Program-made: the position numbers and the translations under genes | The notes under the pieces: model-generated | Seen by the model: only the letters and a program-made list of their open reading frames with translations | Databases searched by the model: none | Told to the model about the DNA's origin: nothing | From: Candidatus Kinetoplastibacterium sorsogonicusi | GTDB taxonomy: Bacteria; Pseudomonadota; Gammaproteobacteria; Burkholderiales; Burkholderiaceae_B | Length of the DNA: 25,000 nt | Reading direction: 5' to 3' | NCBI RefSeq assembly: GCF_003072465.1 | Contig: NZ_CP025628.1 | Span: 177,501 to 202,500 of the forward strand | Part shown: piece by piece, positions 1-8,961 of the stretch | Numbering within the stretch: position 1 is the stretch's first letter | Layout: every line of letters starts with the position of its first letter

Positions 1-1022
<1,022 letters not shown>

Positions 1023-1173
1023 ATAACTCTAAAGGTTATATTGATTATATATTTTAAGAAAATTGTATAATATAATGCGATCTATTTTTTATTAATTAAA
1101 TTAATTAATATATAGAAGTTGTGTTTCTTCGAATTGATTTAAGGATTATAATTTTATATAATCTTAAAGGTTT
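1023..1173 (+). other. 23S-5S internal transcribed spacer
   Basis: This AT-rich spacer of about 150 bases contains no tRNA. Two small stem-loops can be read. TATAAC (1022-1027) pairs with GTTATA just after the mature 23S end. AAGGATTATA (1141-1150) pairs with TATAATCTT, with one bulged G, just before 5S. They could help define processing sites. That role is inference; what is seen is only the complementarity. Confidence 0.6.
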
Positions 1174-1289
1174 TGCCTGATCACTATAGCAAAGTTGATC
1201 CACTCCTTCCCATCTCGAACAGGAAAGTTAAACGCTTTTGCGCCGATGATAGTAGATGTACATCTGTGAAAGTAGGTTATGGTCAGGCT
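1174..1289 (+). rRNA. rrf: 5S ribosomal RNA
   Basis: The terminal stem closes GCCTGATC at the 5' end with GGTCAGGC at the 3' end. Inside it the typical 5S core is readable, including CATCTCGAACAGGAAAGTTAAACGC-like loop sequence, GCGCCGATGATAGT and GAAAGTAGG. The length of about 116 bases is slightly shorter than the E. coli molecule (120). It lies in the same orientation as 23S, about 150 bases downstream, and is followed directly by a terminator, so it is the last gene of the rrn operon. Confidence 0.95.
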
Positions 1290-1302
1290 TCTTTTTTTAA
1301 TT

Positions 1303-1340
1303 AAAAGCTCTAATATATTAAATTATATTAGGGCTTTTTT
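1303..1340. terminator. Rho-independent terminator shared by rrn operon and holA
   Basis: The arm AAGCTCTAATATA (1305-1317) pairs with TATATTAGGGCTT (1324-1336) through 13 pairs with one G-T, around a 6-base loop. Flanking A and T residues can lengthen it to 15 pairs. Six T residues (1335-1340) end the plus-strand arm. On the minus strand the same hairpin is followed by TTTT and then AATTAAAAAAAG, so it may also stop transcription coming from holA. The holA stop codon and its last codons lie inside the structure. Confidence 0.85.
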
Positions 1341-2321
1341 ATGCTTTAATAATGTTAAAAATTTAGGATTAGTGATACTAATCACTATCATTTCTAAAAA
1401 ATCCCATGTATTTATATTTGTAGTTTTAAATCCTTTTATCATACAATCTAACATGTGTAAGTATTCTAAAATTTTAAAAGAATCTTTAATTGATAATCTT
1501 TTTAAGATATTATGATCAATTTTCTGTATATTATACATATCTTCTACTATACCCCATATTATCAAAGATATATTTTCTCCTTCATATTGAAGTTTTTTTA
1601 ATATATTGATAGATTTGTTAGTATCACCTAATAATATATTTTTTCGTAAATCATATAAATTAAATTTAGAAGAATTTACTATAATTCTTTTTATATCTTC
1701 TAAAAACAATTGTTTTTTATTATAAAAAATTAAACCTAATTTAATAATTTCTTGATATGCTGCTAATAAATTTCCTTCTACCATACTAGCAATCCAATTA
1801 CATGAATTAAGATCTAATATTTGATTTTGTAAATACAATCTTTTTTGTATCCACATTCCTAATATATTTTTTGTAATTTTTGGTATTTTTATTACAATTC
1901 CATAATTATTAATTAATTGAAATAATTCATTATTTTTTAATAAAGGAAAATTGTTATCTAATATAGATATAATAATTTTTATTTCAACAAATATTTCATT
2001 ATTTTGATTTAATAAATTTTTAATTATATCAGTAATAATATTAAAATATTTTTTGTTATTTAATTTAATATTAATAATCTTTTTATTATTTAATAATGAA
2101 ATATTATTGAAATGTTCATTTAAGTAATTAATGTCTTCTAAAGAAGATATATTAATTTTTATTAATTCATAATCTAATTTTACATAGATAGTATATATAT
2201 TATCTATAGTTTCATTTAGTAAAAATAATTCGTCACTATATACCAAATATATTTTTGCTTTATTTTTTATAAGAAAATAATAATTTTCATTATTATCAAG
2301 ATGATTAAAAGTAATTTGCAT
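1323..2321 (-). CDS. holA: DNA polymerase III delta subunit (clamp loader)
   Basis: HolA is the wrench subunit of the clamp loader: it binds the beta sliding clamp and opens it for loading on primed DNA. The 332-residue product is close to the family's usual length (about 340). It is highly diverged and rich in Ile, Asn and Lys. Recognisable parts are an N-terminal IYLVYSDE segment (residues 24-31, family YxxxGDE), a clamp-contact region SLLNNK (75-80, E. coli SLFASR), a conserved MVEGNLLAAYQE block near the middle, and a C-terminal helical collar segment with GENISLIIWGI. It follows leuS by 127 bases on the same strand, as in Burkholderiales, where lptE normally sits between them. No Shine-Dalgarno is seen before ATG 2321. 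The last codons form part of a terminator stem. Identity rests on motifs plus position and is good but not perfect. Confidence 0.85.
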   Translation of the reverse strand: MQITFNHLDNNENYYFLIKNKAKIYLVYSDELFLLNETIDNIYTIYVKLDYELIKINISSLEDINYLNEHFNNISLLNNKKIINIKLNNKKYFNIITDIIKNLLNQNNEIFVEIKIIISILDNNFPLLKNNELFQLINNYGIVIKIPKITKNILGMWIQKRLYLQNQILDLNSCNWIASMVEGNLLAAYQEIIKLGLIFYNKKQLFLEDIKRIIVNSSKFNLYDLRKNILLGDTNKSINILKKLQYEGENISLIIWGIVEDMYNIQKIDHNILKRLSIKDSFKILEYLHMLDCMIKGFKTTNINTWDFLEMIVISITNPKFLTLLKHKKALI

Positions 2322-2448
2322 TATAATTAATAGATATATAATTTATATTTTGAGATAAAAGATCATAAAATTTTTTACTAAATTCATATGTAAATAATTA
2401 TATAATGTCATAAAAAATATAAAATTTAATTGTAATATATATTACATT

Positions 2449-5130
2449 TTATATAACTATATTTATAAGTTTATTAGGAATTAAGATGATTTTTTTAATA
2501 TCTTTTCCGTTTAAAAACTTTAATACATTTTTATCATTAATAATTATATTTTTGATTTTATCTGAATCATAATTTGTAGATACTAAAATCTTATGTCTTA
2601 ATTTACCATTAATTTGTACAATCATTTCTATTTGATCTAAAAGTAAAGCATCTTCATCTATATGAGGCCATGGAGCATCTAATAAATCTCCAAATACTGT
2701 ATTTAAATGTAAATCATGCCATATTTGATAAGTAATATGAGGAACAATTGGAAATAATATTCTTAATAAAATACTTATTGATTCAGTTATAACTGTTGAA
2801 TATTTATCATGTGATATGGAATTACAATTTTCCATAAATTTTAATAATTTCATAGAAGAAGAAACAACCGTATTATACTGTTGTCTTTCATAATCATAAT
2901 TTACTTGTTTCAATATTTTATAAACTTCATATCTTAAAAATTTTAGTTCATCACTTAGATTATAAAATATGTTTTTTTTATTTATATTTTTAATATCTAT
3001 AAAAGATTTGTGATTATAACAAAATTTCCATAATTTATTTAAAAACTTATGTGCACCTTCAATACCTTGGTCAGACCATTCTAAAGTTTGTTCAGGTGGA
3101 CTTGCAAATATAATAAATATTCTAGCTGTATCTGCACCCCATTCATTAATAATGCTTTGAGGATCTACACCATTATTTTTTGATTTGGACATGGTAGTAA
3201 TACCTAGATACTTAACATCACTACCATCTGATTTTAATTTGGTAGATATAATTTCTCCATTTTTATCATAAATATTTTCTACATTTTTAGGGTCAAAATA
3301 TTCTATAGAGCCATTATGATTTTTTCTATAATAAGCATGATTTAGCACCATACCTTGGCATAATAAATTTTTAAATGGTTCATCAAAATTTATTAAATTT
3401 AAATCACGCATTAATTTTGTCCAAAAACGTGCGTATAATAAATGTAAAATTGCATGCTCTATTCCACCAATGTAATGATCTACAGGCATCCAATATGAAA
3501 CTTTATCTTTATCTATCATAGCATTATTACAATCTGGAGAGGTATATCTCATAAAATACCAAGAAGAATCGACAAAAGTATCCATAGTATCTGTTTCTCT
3601 TCTAGCAACTCTATCACATTTTGGACAATAGCAATGTAAAAATTCATCGCAATCATTTAAAGGATTACCAGTACCTTTAGGTATCAAATTTTCTGGTAAA
3701 ATTACTGGAAGATTATTTTCTGGTACTGGAACTTCTCCACATACACTACAATGTATAATCGGTATAGGAGTACCCCAGTATCTTTGTCTAGATATACTCC
3801 AATCTCTTAAACGCCATATTGTTTTTTCATCTCCTAGACTGAAAGATTTTATTTTATCTGTGACAGCTTTAATTGCCTCTGAAGAATTCATTCCATTAAA
3901 TTCTCCTGAATTAATTAAAAATGAATAATTTTGATCTGCATACCAATCTTGCCAATAATCTATGTTATAAGATTTATTATTTACATTAATAATTTGTTTT
4001 ATTGGTATGTTATACTTTTTAGCAAAATGAAAATCACGTTCATCATGGCCAGGAACACCCATTACTGCTCCATTTCCATAATTCATCAAAACATAATTAC
4101 TTATCCATAATTCTATTTTTTCTTGATTGATTGGGTGTATAACAGTAAAACCTGTATTAATACCTTTTTTTTCTTTTGTTAAAAGATTAGCTTCTGTTGT
4201 AGATCCTAATTTACATTCTTGAACAAACAGTTTTATTTCTTTATTTATTTTTGAAAAAAATGTAGCTAAAGGATGTTCATAAGATATTACACAAAATGTG
4301 ACACCCATAATCATATCAGCTCTAGTAGTAAATACGAATAATTTACCATCATTGATAAGTTCATTATTTTCATTTTGAATATTATGAAGAAAGGCAAAAC
4401 ATAAGCCCTGAGATTTACCTATCCAATTTTCTTGCATAGATAATACTTTTTGAGGCCACCCTTTTAAATTATGTTTTATATCATAAAGCAATTCTTCTGC
4501 ATATTCAGTTATTTTTAAGTAATATCCAGGTATTTCACGTTTTTCAACTAAAGCACCTGAACGCCAACCTTTACCATCTATTACTTGTTCATTTGCTAAT
4601 ACTGTTTTATCTATTGGATCCCAATTAACAACTTGAGTTTTTCTATATATAATTCCTTTTTCTAACATTTTTAGAAAGAACCATTGATTCCATTTATAAT
4701 ATTTAGGATCACAAGCACATATTTCTTTAGACCAATCTATAGATAGTCCAAGTTGTTTCATTTGTTTCTTCATGTAAGAAATATTATCATATGTCCATTT
4801 AGCAGGTGAAATATTAGATTTAATAGCTGCGTTCTCTGCAGGCATACCAAAAGCATCCCAACCCATTGGCATTAATACATTAAATCCTAGCATACGTTTA
4901 TATCTAGTCATTACGTCATTTATAGTATAATTTCTAACATGTCCCATATGCAATTTACCACTTGGATATGGCAACATAGAACAAGCAAAAAATTTTGTTT
5001 TTTGTTTAATATTAAATTTACTATAATTATTTTCTGTAGATAAATAAGATTTATTTTCTTCCCAGATTTTCTGAGTAGAAGCTTCTACTTCTTGGTGACT
5101 ATAATTTTCTTTCATAAAAGTATGGAACAT
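2449..5130 (-). CDS. leuS: Leucyl-tRNA synthetase
   Basis: This class I aminoacyl-tRNA synthetase charges tRNA-Leu in the cytoplasm. The 893-residue product is complete. HMGH lies at residues 61-64. The zinc-type insert has CSVCGE and CPKCDR. The CP1 editing domain covers about 235-430 and keeps the catalytic Asp in GHDERD. The MSKSKNN signature starts at Met647. RETDTMDTFVDSSWYF and the anticodon-binding and C-terminal domains follow. Two features are unusual. The editing pocket motif TTRPDT reads TTRADM (Met273, where E. coli has Thr252), and KMSKS reads TMSKS. Either ATG 5130 or the internal ATG at 5115 could be the start; the latter gives MKENY, which matches the family N-terminus better, and neither has a clear Shine-Dalgarno. 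It lies upstream of holA on the same strand, with rpmB-rpmG further upstream. Confidence 0.97.
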   Translation of the reverse strand: MFHTFMKENYSHQEVEASTQKIWEENKSYLSTENNYSKFNIKQKTKFFACSMLPYPSGKLHMGHVRNYTINDVMTRYKRMLGFNVLMPMGWDAFGMPAENAAIKSNISPAKWTYDNISYMKKQMKQLGLSIDWSKEICACDPKYYKWNQWFFLKMLEKGIIYRKTQVVNWDPIDKTVLANEQVIDGKGWRSGALVEKREIPGYYLKITEYAEELLYDIKHNLKGWPQKVLSMQENWIGKSQGLCFAFLHNIQNENNELINDGKLFVFTTRADMIMGVTFCVISYEHPLATFFSKINKEIKLFVQECKLGSTTEANLLTKEKKGINTGFTVIHPINQEKIELWISNYVLMNYGNGAVMGVPGHDERDFHFAKKYNIPIKQIINVNNKSYNIDYWQDWYADQNYSFLINSGEFNGMNSSEAIKAVTDKIKSFSLGDEKTIWRLRDWSISRQRYWGTPIPIIHCSVCGEVPVPENNLPVILPENLIPKGTGNPLNDCDEFLHCYCPKCDRVARRETDTMDTFVDSSWYFMRYTSPDCNNAMIDKDKVSYWMPVDHYIGGIEHAILHLLYARFWTKLMRDLNLINFDEPFKNLLCQGMVLNHAYYRKNHNGSIEYFDPKNVENIYDKNGEIISTKLKSDGSDVKYLGITTMSKSKNNGVDPQSIINEWGADTARIFIIFASPPEQTLEWSDQGIEGAHKFLNKLWKFCYNHKSFIDIKNINKKNIFYNLSDELKFLRYEVYKILKQVNYDYERQQYNTVVSSSMKLLKFMENCNSISHDKYSTVITESISILLRILFPIVPHITYQIWHDLHLNTVFGDLLDAPWPHIDEDALLLDQIEMIVQINGKLRHKILVSTNYDSDKIKNIIINDKNVLKFLNGKDIKKIILIPNKLINIVI

Positions 5131-5271
5131 TGATAATTATCAATTATGCTGAATATAACTTATACAAATTTGAGCTTTATATTAAAAAATAAATACAAAT
5201 TTATTTAAAATATTACTATATTTAAATAAAAAGCAAATGATATACGCAAAGTTAGCTAATATATCATCATA

Positions 5272-5439
5272 TTATTTTAGTTTAGTCTCTTTATATTCAA
5301 CATGTTTTCTAGCAATAGGATCAAATTTTTTGATCAAAATTTTTTCTGGTTTATTACGTTTATTTTTGGTGGTTGTATAAAAATGTCCTGTATTTGCTGT
5401 AGATTGTAGTTTAATTTTTTCTCTTGCGCCTTTAGCCAT
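5272..5439 (-). CDS. rpmG: 50S ribosomal protein L33
   Basis: This short gene encodes a 55-residue large-subunit protein. The translation starts [18 protein letters not shown], continues [10 protein letters not shown] and [14 protein letters not shown], and ends TKLK. This is an almost textbook proteobacterial L33 of the cysteine-free (non-zinc) type, at the family's exact usual length. The ATG at 5439 is preceded by GAGA about 9 bases upstream. It lies 45 bases downstream of rpmB on the same strand, the normal rpmB-rpmG pair, and the two are presumably co-transcribed. The stop at 5272 is 141 bases before the leuS start, so leuS may have its own promoter. Confidence 0.97.
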   Translation of the reverse strand: MAKGAREKIKLQSTANTGHFYTTTKNKRNKPEKILIKKFDPIARKHVEYKETKLK

Positions 5440-5484
5440 AATTTTATTCTCTAAAATTTATATCTTATATATTAAAAATTTGCT

Positions 5485-5712
5485 TTATTTATTGAAATTC
5501 ATTTCAGATAAAATAGCATCAATACCTTTTTTATCTATTGTACGTATTGCTTTAGTACATACACGCATTTTTATCCATCTATTATTTTGCTCTGACCAAA
5601 ATTTATGTATTTGTAAATTTGGTAAAAAGCGTCTTTTAGTTTTATTATTAGCATGGGAAACATTATTCCCAACGACTGGACCTTTACCAGTTACTTGACA
5701 TATACGTGACAT
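5485..5712 (-). CDS. rpmB: 50S ribosomal protein L28
   Basis: L28 is a 75-residue structural protein of the large ribosomal subunit. The sequence [17 protein letters not shown], followed by [17 protein letters not shown], is the family hallmark, and [11 protein letters not shown] marks the C-terminal part. The frame is open a further 12 codons upstream, to an ATG at 5748. I chose ATG 5712 because the product then begins exactly as L28 does elsewhere and an AGG lies about 7 bases upstream. It is the first gene of the rpmB-rpmG pair and is divergent from pdxJ, sharing a 190-base AT-rich intergenic region. Confidence 0.97.
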   Translation of the reverse strand: MSRICQVTGKGPVVGNNVSHANNKTKRRFLPNLQIHKFWSEQNNRWIKMRVCTKAIRTIDKKGIDAILSEMNFNK

Positions 5713-5890
5713 AAGTATACCTATTAACTTAATTGTGTTAAAAATCAATCATTATCAAAAAATTTTTATATCATATTATTTGATATAATAAGTTTGATAT
5801 ATTTATATAGAATTTAATATTTTACTATTAAATTATTAATTTTGCTATGTATAAGTATATATGTTTTTTAGTAAATATTCTTTGGATATA

Positions 5891-5895
5891 AGGAG
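5891..5895 (+). promoter_or_regulatory. Ribosome binding site deciding the pdxJ start
   Basis: AGGAG lies 7 bases before the TTG at 5903. It is one of the strongest Shine-Dalgarno matches in the window. It supports TTG 5903 over the in-frame ATG at 5861, which lies upstream of this site and would add 14 residues absent from the family. Confidence 0.8.
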
Positions 5896-5902
5896 ATTTA
5901 TT

Positions 5903-6643
5903 TTGATAAAGTTAGGAGTTAATATAGACCACATTGCTACTATTCGTCAGCAAAGACGAGGTAAGTATCCAGATCTATTAGATGCAGCATTAATTTGTAA
6001 AAATGCAGGTGCAGATATAATAACTTTACATTTAAGAGAAGATAGAAGACACATTCAAGATCATGATGTCTTTGGAATTAAATCTAATATGATAAATACA
6101 GATATAAATATGGAATGTGCAGTAGTTAGTGAAATTTTAGACATTGCTTGCAAAGTAAAACCTTATAGTGTTTGTTTAGTACCAGAACGTAGAGAAGAAT
6201 TAACTACCGAAGGTGGGTTAAATATTACAAAAGATTATAATAAAATTTATAAAGCTATAAAAAATTTAAAAGATTATAACATCCAAGTTTCTTTATTTAT
6301 TGATCCAGAATATGAGCAAATAGAAGCAGCATTTCATGCAGGAGCAGATGCAATAGAACTTCATACAGGTAAATATGCAAATTTAACTCTTAACTATGAT
6401 ATTAATGAAGAATTAAATAGGATAAATAATGCAGTAATTTCTGCTATTAAATTTGGCTTAAAAGTAAATGCCGGGCATGGTCTTGATTATTCTAATATTT
6501 CTAAAATAGCTTCAATTAAAGGTATATCAGAGTTAAATATAGGATTTTCAATTATCTCTAAAGCAATATTTTCAGGTTTATATGAAGCAGTTAAAGATAT
6601 GAAATCATTAATTCATAAATCATCTTTAAATTCTTTATATTAA
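5903..6643 (+). CDS. pdxJ: Pyridoxine 5'-phosphate synthase
   Basis: PdxJ condenses 3-amino-2-oxopropyl phosphate with 1-deoxyxylulose 5-phosphate to give pyridoxine 5'-phosphate, the last ring-forming step of vitamin B6 synthesis. From a TTG start the product has 246 residues (E. coli 243) and begins MIKLGVNIDHIATIRQ like its relatives. Family motifs are intact: TLHLREDRRHIQ with the active-site His43, Glu71 in NMECAV, EYEQIEAAFHAGADAIELHTG, and NAGHGLDY with His192. It leads the operon pdxJ-acpS-uvrC-pgsA; acpS starts 7 bases after its stop. In Burkholderiales recO usually precedes pdxJ, but here the upstream neighbour is the divergent rpmB, so the block has been rearranged or recO lost from this site. 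Confidence 0.97.
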   Translation: MIKLGVNIDHIATIRQQRRGKYPDLLDAALICKNAGADIITLHLREDRRHIQDHDVFGIKSNMINTDINMECAVVSEILDIACKVKPYSVCLVPERREELTTEGGLNITKDYNKIYKAIKNLKDYNIQVSLFIDPEYEQIEAAFHAGADAIELHTGKYANLTLNYDINEELNRINNAVISAIKFGLKVNAGHGLDYSNISKIASIKGISELNIGFSIISKAIFSGLYEAVKDMKSLIHKSSLNSLY

Positions 6644-6650
6644 TATAATC

Positions 6651-7076
6651 ATGAATGTCAATATAGCAAATAATTGTAAAAATCCAATAGTTGGATTAGG
6701 AATTGATATAATAGATGTTAGAAGAGTTGAATTTATATATAAAAAATATGGTTTAAATTTTTGTAAAAAAATTTTAGGCAATAATGAATATAATGAATTT
6801 ATGCAAAGATTAAATAGAAATTATCTTAAATCTATTAAGTTTATAGCATCTAGATTTTCTGCAAAAGAATCATTTTATAAGGCTATAAAAATAGGCATGC
6901 CAACATTAAGTTGGCATAATATACAAATTATGAATACTTCTATAGGAGCTCCTATTATGAAATTAAATTCACAATTAAATGACTGGTTTAATCAAAGATA
7001 TGGAAATATTCATATATCAATTTCTGATGAATCACAATTTGTTATTACTTGCGTTGTAATAGAAAAAAAATATTAA
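6651..7076 (+). CDS. acpS: Holo-[acyl-carrier-protein] synthase
   Basis: AcpS transfers 4'-phosphopantetheine from CoA to apo-ACP, which fatty acid synthesis requires. The 141-residue product has the two family signatures: GLGIDIIDVRRVE, with metal-binding Asp19, and RFSAKESFYKAI, with Glu73. It is slightly longer than E. coli AcpS (126), because of about 10 extra N-terminal residues and a mid-protein insert. The usual AKEA reads AKES. No Shine-Dalgarno precedes ATG 6651, so the start could lie further in, but nothing clearly better is available. It sits 7 bases after pdxJ and 25 bases before uvrC. In related genomes nagZ lies between acpS and uvrC and is missing here. Confidence 0.94.
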   Translation: MNVNIANNCKNPIVGLGIDIIDVRRVEFIYKKYGLNFCKKILGNNEYNEFMQRLNRNYLKSIKFIASRFSAKESFYKAIKIGMPTLSWHNIQIMNTSIGAPIMKLNSQLNDWFNQRYGNIHISISDESQFVITCVVIEKKY

Positions 7077-7101
7077 CTTAATTTTATTGTAGAGAAAATA
7101 A

Positions 7102-8901
7102 TTGTTAATTAAATCAGAAATTAAGAACATATTAAAAAATTTGCCTAACTTACCTGGTATCTATAAACATTTAGATTCTGATGAAAATATTTTATATATT
7201 GGAAAAGCTAAAAATTTAAAAAAACGTATTACTTCATATTTTAATAGAGTTCATGATAATCAACGTATTAAATTGTTAGTATCTAAAATAAGTAATATAG
7301 AGATTACTATAACTAATTCAGAAGAAGAGGCATTATTATTAGAATATAATTTGATAAAAAAATATAACCCTAAATACAATATAATTTTTAAAGACGATAA
7401 ATCTTATCCATATATATTTATTTCTCATCATAAATGGCCCGGTATATTTTATTACAAAGGGAAAATAAATAGTAAAGGTAATTTTTTTGGACCTTATTTA
7501 AATTCTAATACTGTTAAAAATACAATTGATATTATTCAAAAAATATTTTTTCTAAGAACTTGTGAAGATTCTAGTATTGCTAATAGATCTAGACCATGTA
7601 TTTTGTATCAAATTAATAAATGCTCTGCACCTTGTAAAGATAAAATTTCTTTAGAAAATTATTCTGAAAATGTATCACAAGCTATCAATTTCTTAAATGG
7701 TAAAACCAATTCTATTATTAAAAATATCAAGCAAAAAATGATACAAGCATCTAATTATCAAGATTTTGAATATGCTTCTAAACTTAAAAATCAACTTATT
7801 GCTCTTAATAATATTATTAAAGTACAGACAGTTAATAATGTTAAAGAAAGTGATATTGATGTAATTTCTGTTGTATTATTAAATAATCAAGCGTGTGTAA
7901 ATTTATCTACTATTAGAAATGGACATCATTTTGGTGATAAATCATTTTTTCCAGATAATATTGAATATACAAATGAATCATCTATAATTACAGCATTCAT
8001 TCAGCAGCATTATGTTAATATCGAATTACCAAAACATATTATTTTATCTCATAAAATAAAAGAAAAAAGTAATATTTTTTTATTAAAAAAATTTATTCCT
8101 AAATTAATTTATAAACCTATTGGTATTAAAAAAAAATGGTTAGAACAAAACATAAAAAATAATCATATAGCACTTTCAGCATATATTAATAAAAATGATA
8201 ATAATATTAATAGATTATCATTATTTTTAGAATTAATAAATTTTAAAAAATTAAAAGATAACATAAGAATAGAATGCTTTGATATTAGTCATATGTCAGG
8301 AGAATCTACATATGGATCATGTGTTGTATTTGAAAAAAATAAAATGCAACCATCTATGTATCGTAGATATAAAATTGATAATATATCAATGAGTGATGAT
8401 TATGGTGCAATGTCACAAATACTCTTAAAAAGATTTTCTAAAAAATTGGAAAATTTACCTGATATTATATTAATAGATGGAGGTAAAGGGCATATAAATA
8501 TTGCTAATAAAGTATTAAATCAATTAAATTTAGCAAACATTTTAATAATTGGTGTAGCAAAAGGTAATGGTAGAAAACCTGGTTTGGAAAAATTAGTATT
8601 TACTGATAGGGCAGATATATTGTTAGGAGAAAAGTCTATTATATTAATGTTTATAAACCATATAAGAGATGAAGCGCATAGATTTGCAATTAATGGAATG
8701 AGATATAATTTTACAAAATTAAGAAAAAAATCTATCTTAGAATCAATAAATGGAATTGGCTTAAAACGTAGAAAAATGTTATTAAATAAGTTTGGAAGTT
8801 TATCATCTTTATATAATGCTACAATAGAAGAATTATCTTCTATTAAAGGCATATCTATGTCATTAGCTGAAAAAATATATTATACGTTCCATAATGATTA
8901 A
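7102..8901 (+). CDS. uvrC: UvrABC system endonuclease subunit UvrC
   Basis: UvrC makes both incisions in nucleotide excision repair after UvrA-UvrB damage recognition. The 599-residue product is full length. The N-terminal GIY-YIG nuclease has GIY at 19-21 and YIG at 32-34. Cysteines 154, 166, 174 and 178 match the numbering of the iron-sulfur ligands reported for E. coli UvrC. A UVR helix pair that contacts UvrB lies at about 203-240. The C-terminal RNase H-like nuclease shows Asp394, Asp433, Asp459 and His526. Tandem helix-hairpin-helix motifs with GIGLKRRK and IKGISMSLAE lie at about 548-596. The start is TTG 7102, preceded by AGAGA about 6 bases upstream. It is the third gene of the pdxJ operon. 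All catalytic motifs appear intact, so excision repair is probably kept. Confidence 0.98.
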   Translation: MLIKSEIKNILKNLPNLPGIYKHLDSDENILYIGKAKNLKKRITSYFNRVHDNQRIKLLVSKISNIEITITNSEEEALLLEYNLIKKYNPKYNIIFKDDKSYPYIFISHHKWPGIFYYKGKINSKGNFFGPYLNSNTVKNTIDIIQKIFFLRTCEDSSIANRSRPCILYQINKCSAPCKDKISLENYSENVSQAINFLNGKTNSIIKNIKQKMIQASNYQDFEYASKLKNQLIALNNIIKVQTVNNVKESDIDVISVVLLNNQACVNLSTIRNGHHFGDKSFFPDNIEYTNESSIITAFIQQHYVNIELPKHIILSHKIKEKSNIFLLKKFIPKLIYKPIGIKKKWLEQNIKNNHIALSAYINKNDNNINRLSLFLELINFKKLKDNIRIECFDISHMSGESTYGSCVVFEKNKMQPSMYRRYKIDNISMSDDYGAMSQILLKRFSKKLENLPDIILIDGGKGHINIANKVLNQLNLANILIIGVAKGNGRKPGLEKLVFTDRADILLGEKSIILMFINHIRDEAHRFAINGMRYNFTKLRKKSILESINGIGLKRRKMLLNKFGSLSSLYNATIEELSSIKGISMSLAEKIYYTFHND

Positions 8902-8961
8902 ATATTTTTATGTGGGATCCTATTTTTTTTGAATTTTATATTATTAATTATTAAAAATAAT

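Noticed and set aside
1141..1173. tRNA gene in the 23S-5S spacer
   Set aside because: No cloverleaf, no TTC-containing T-loop and no CCA region can be drawn; only a small bulged hairpin is present.
5713..5748. A 12-residue N-terminal extension of L28
   Set aside because: Family members begin at the [11 protein letters not shown]et (5712), and an AGG lies before that codon.
5766..5788. Inverted repeat TTATATCA / TGATATAA between rpmB and pdxJ as an operator
   Set aside because: The arms are short and fully AT-rich apart from one C/G pair. I found no supporting promoter geometry or second copy, so chance is a sufficient explanation.
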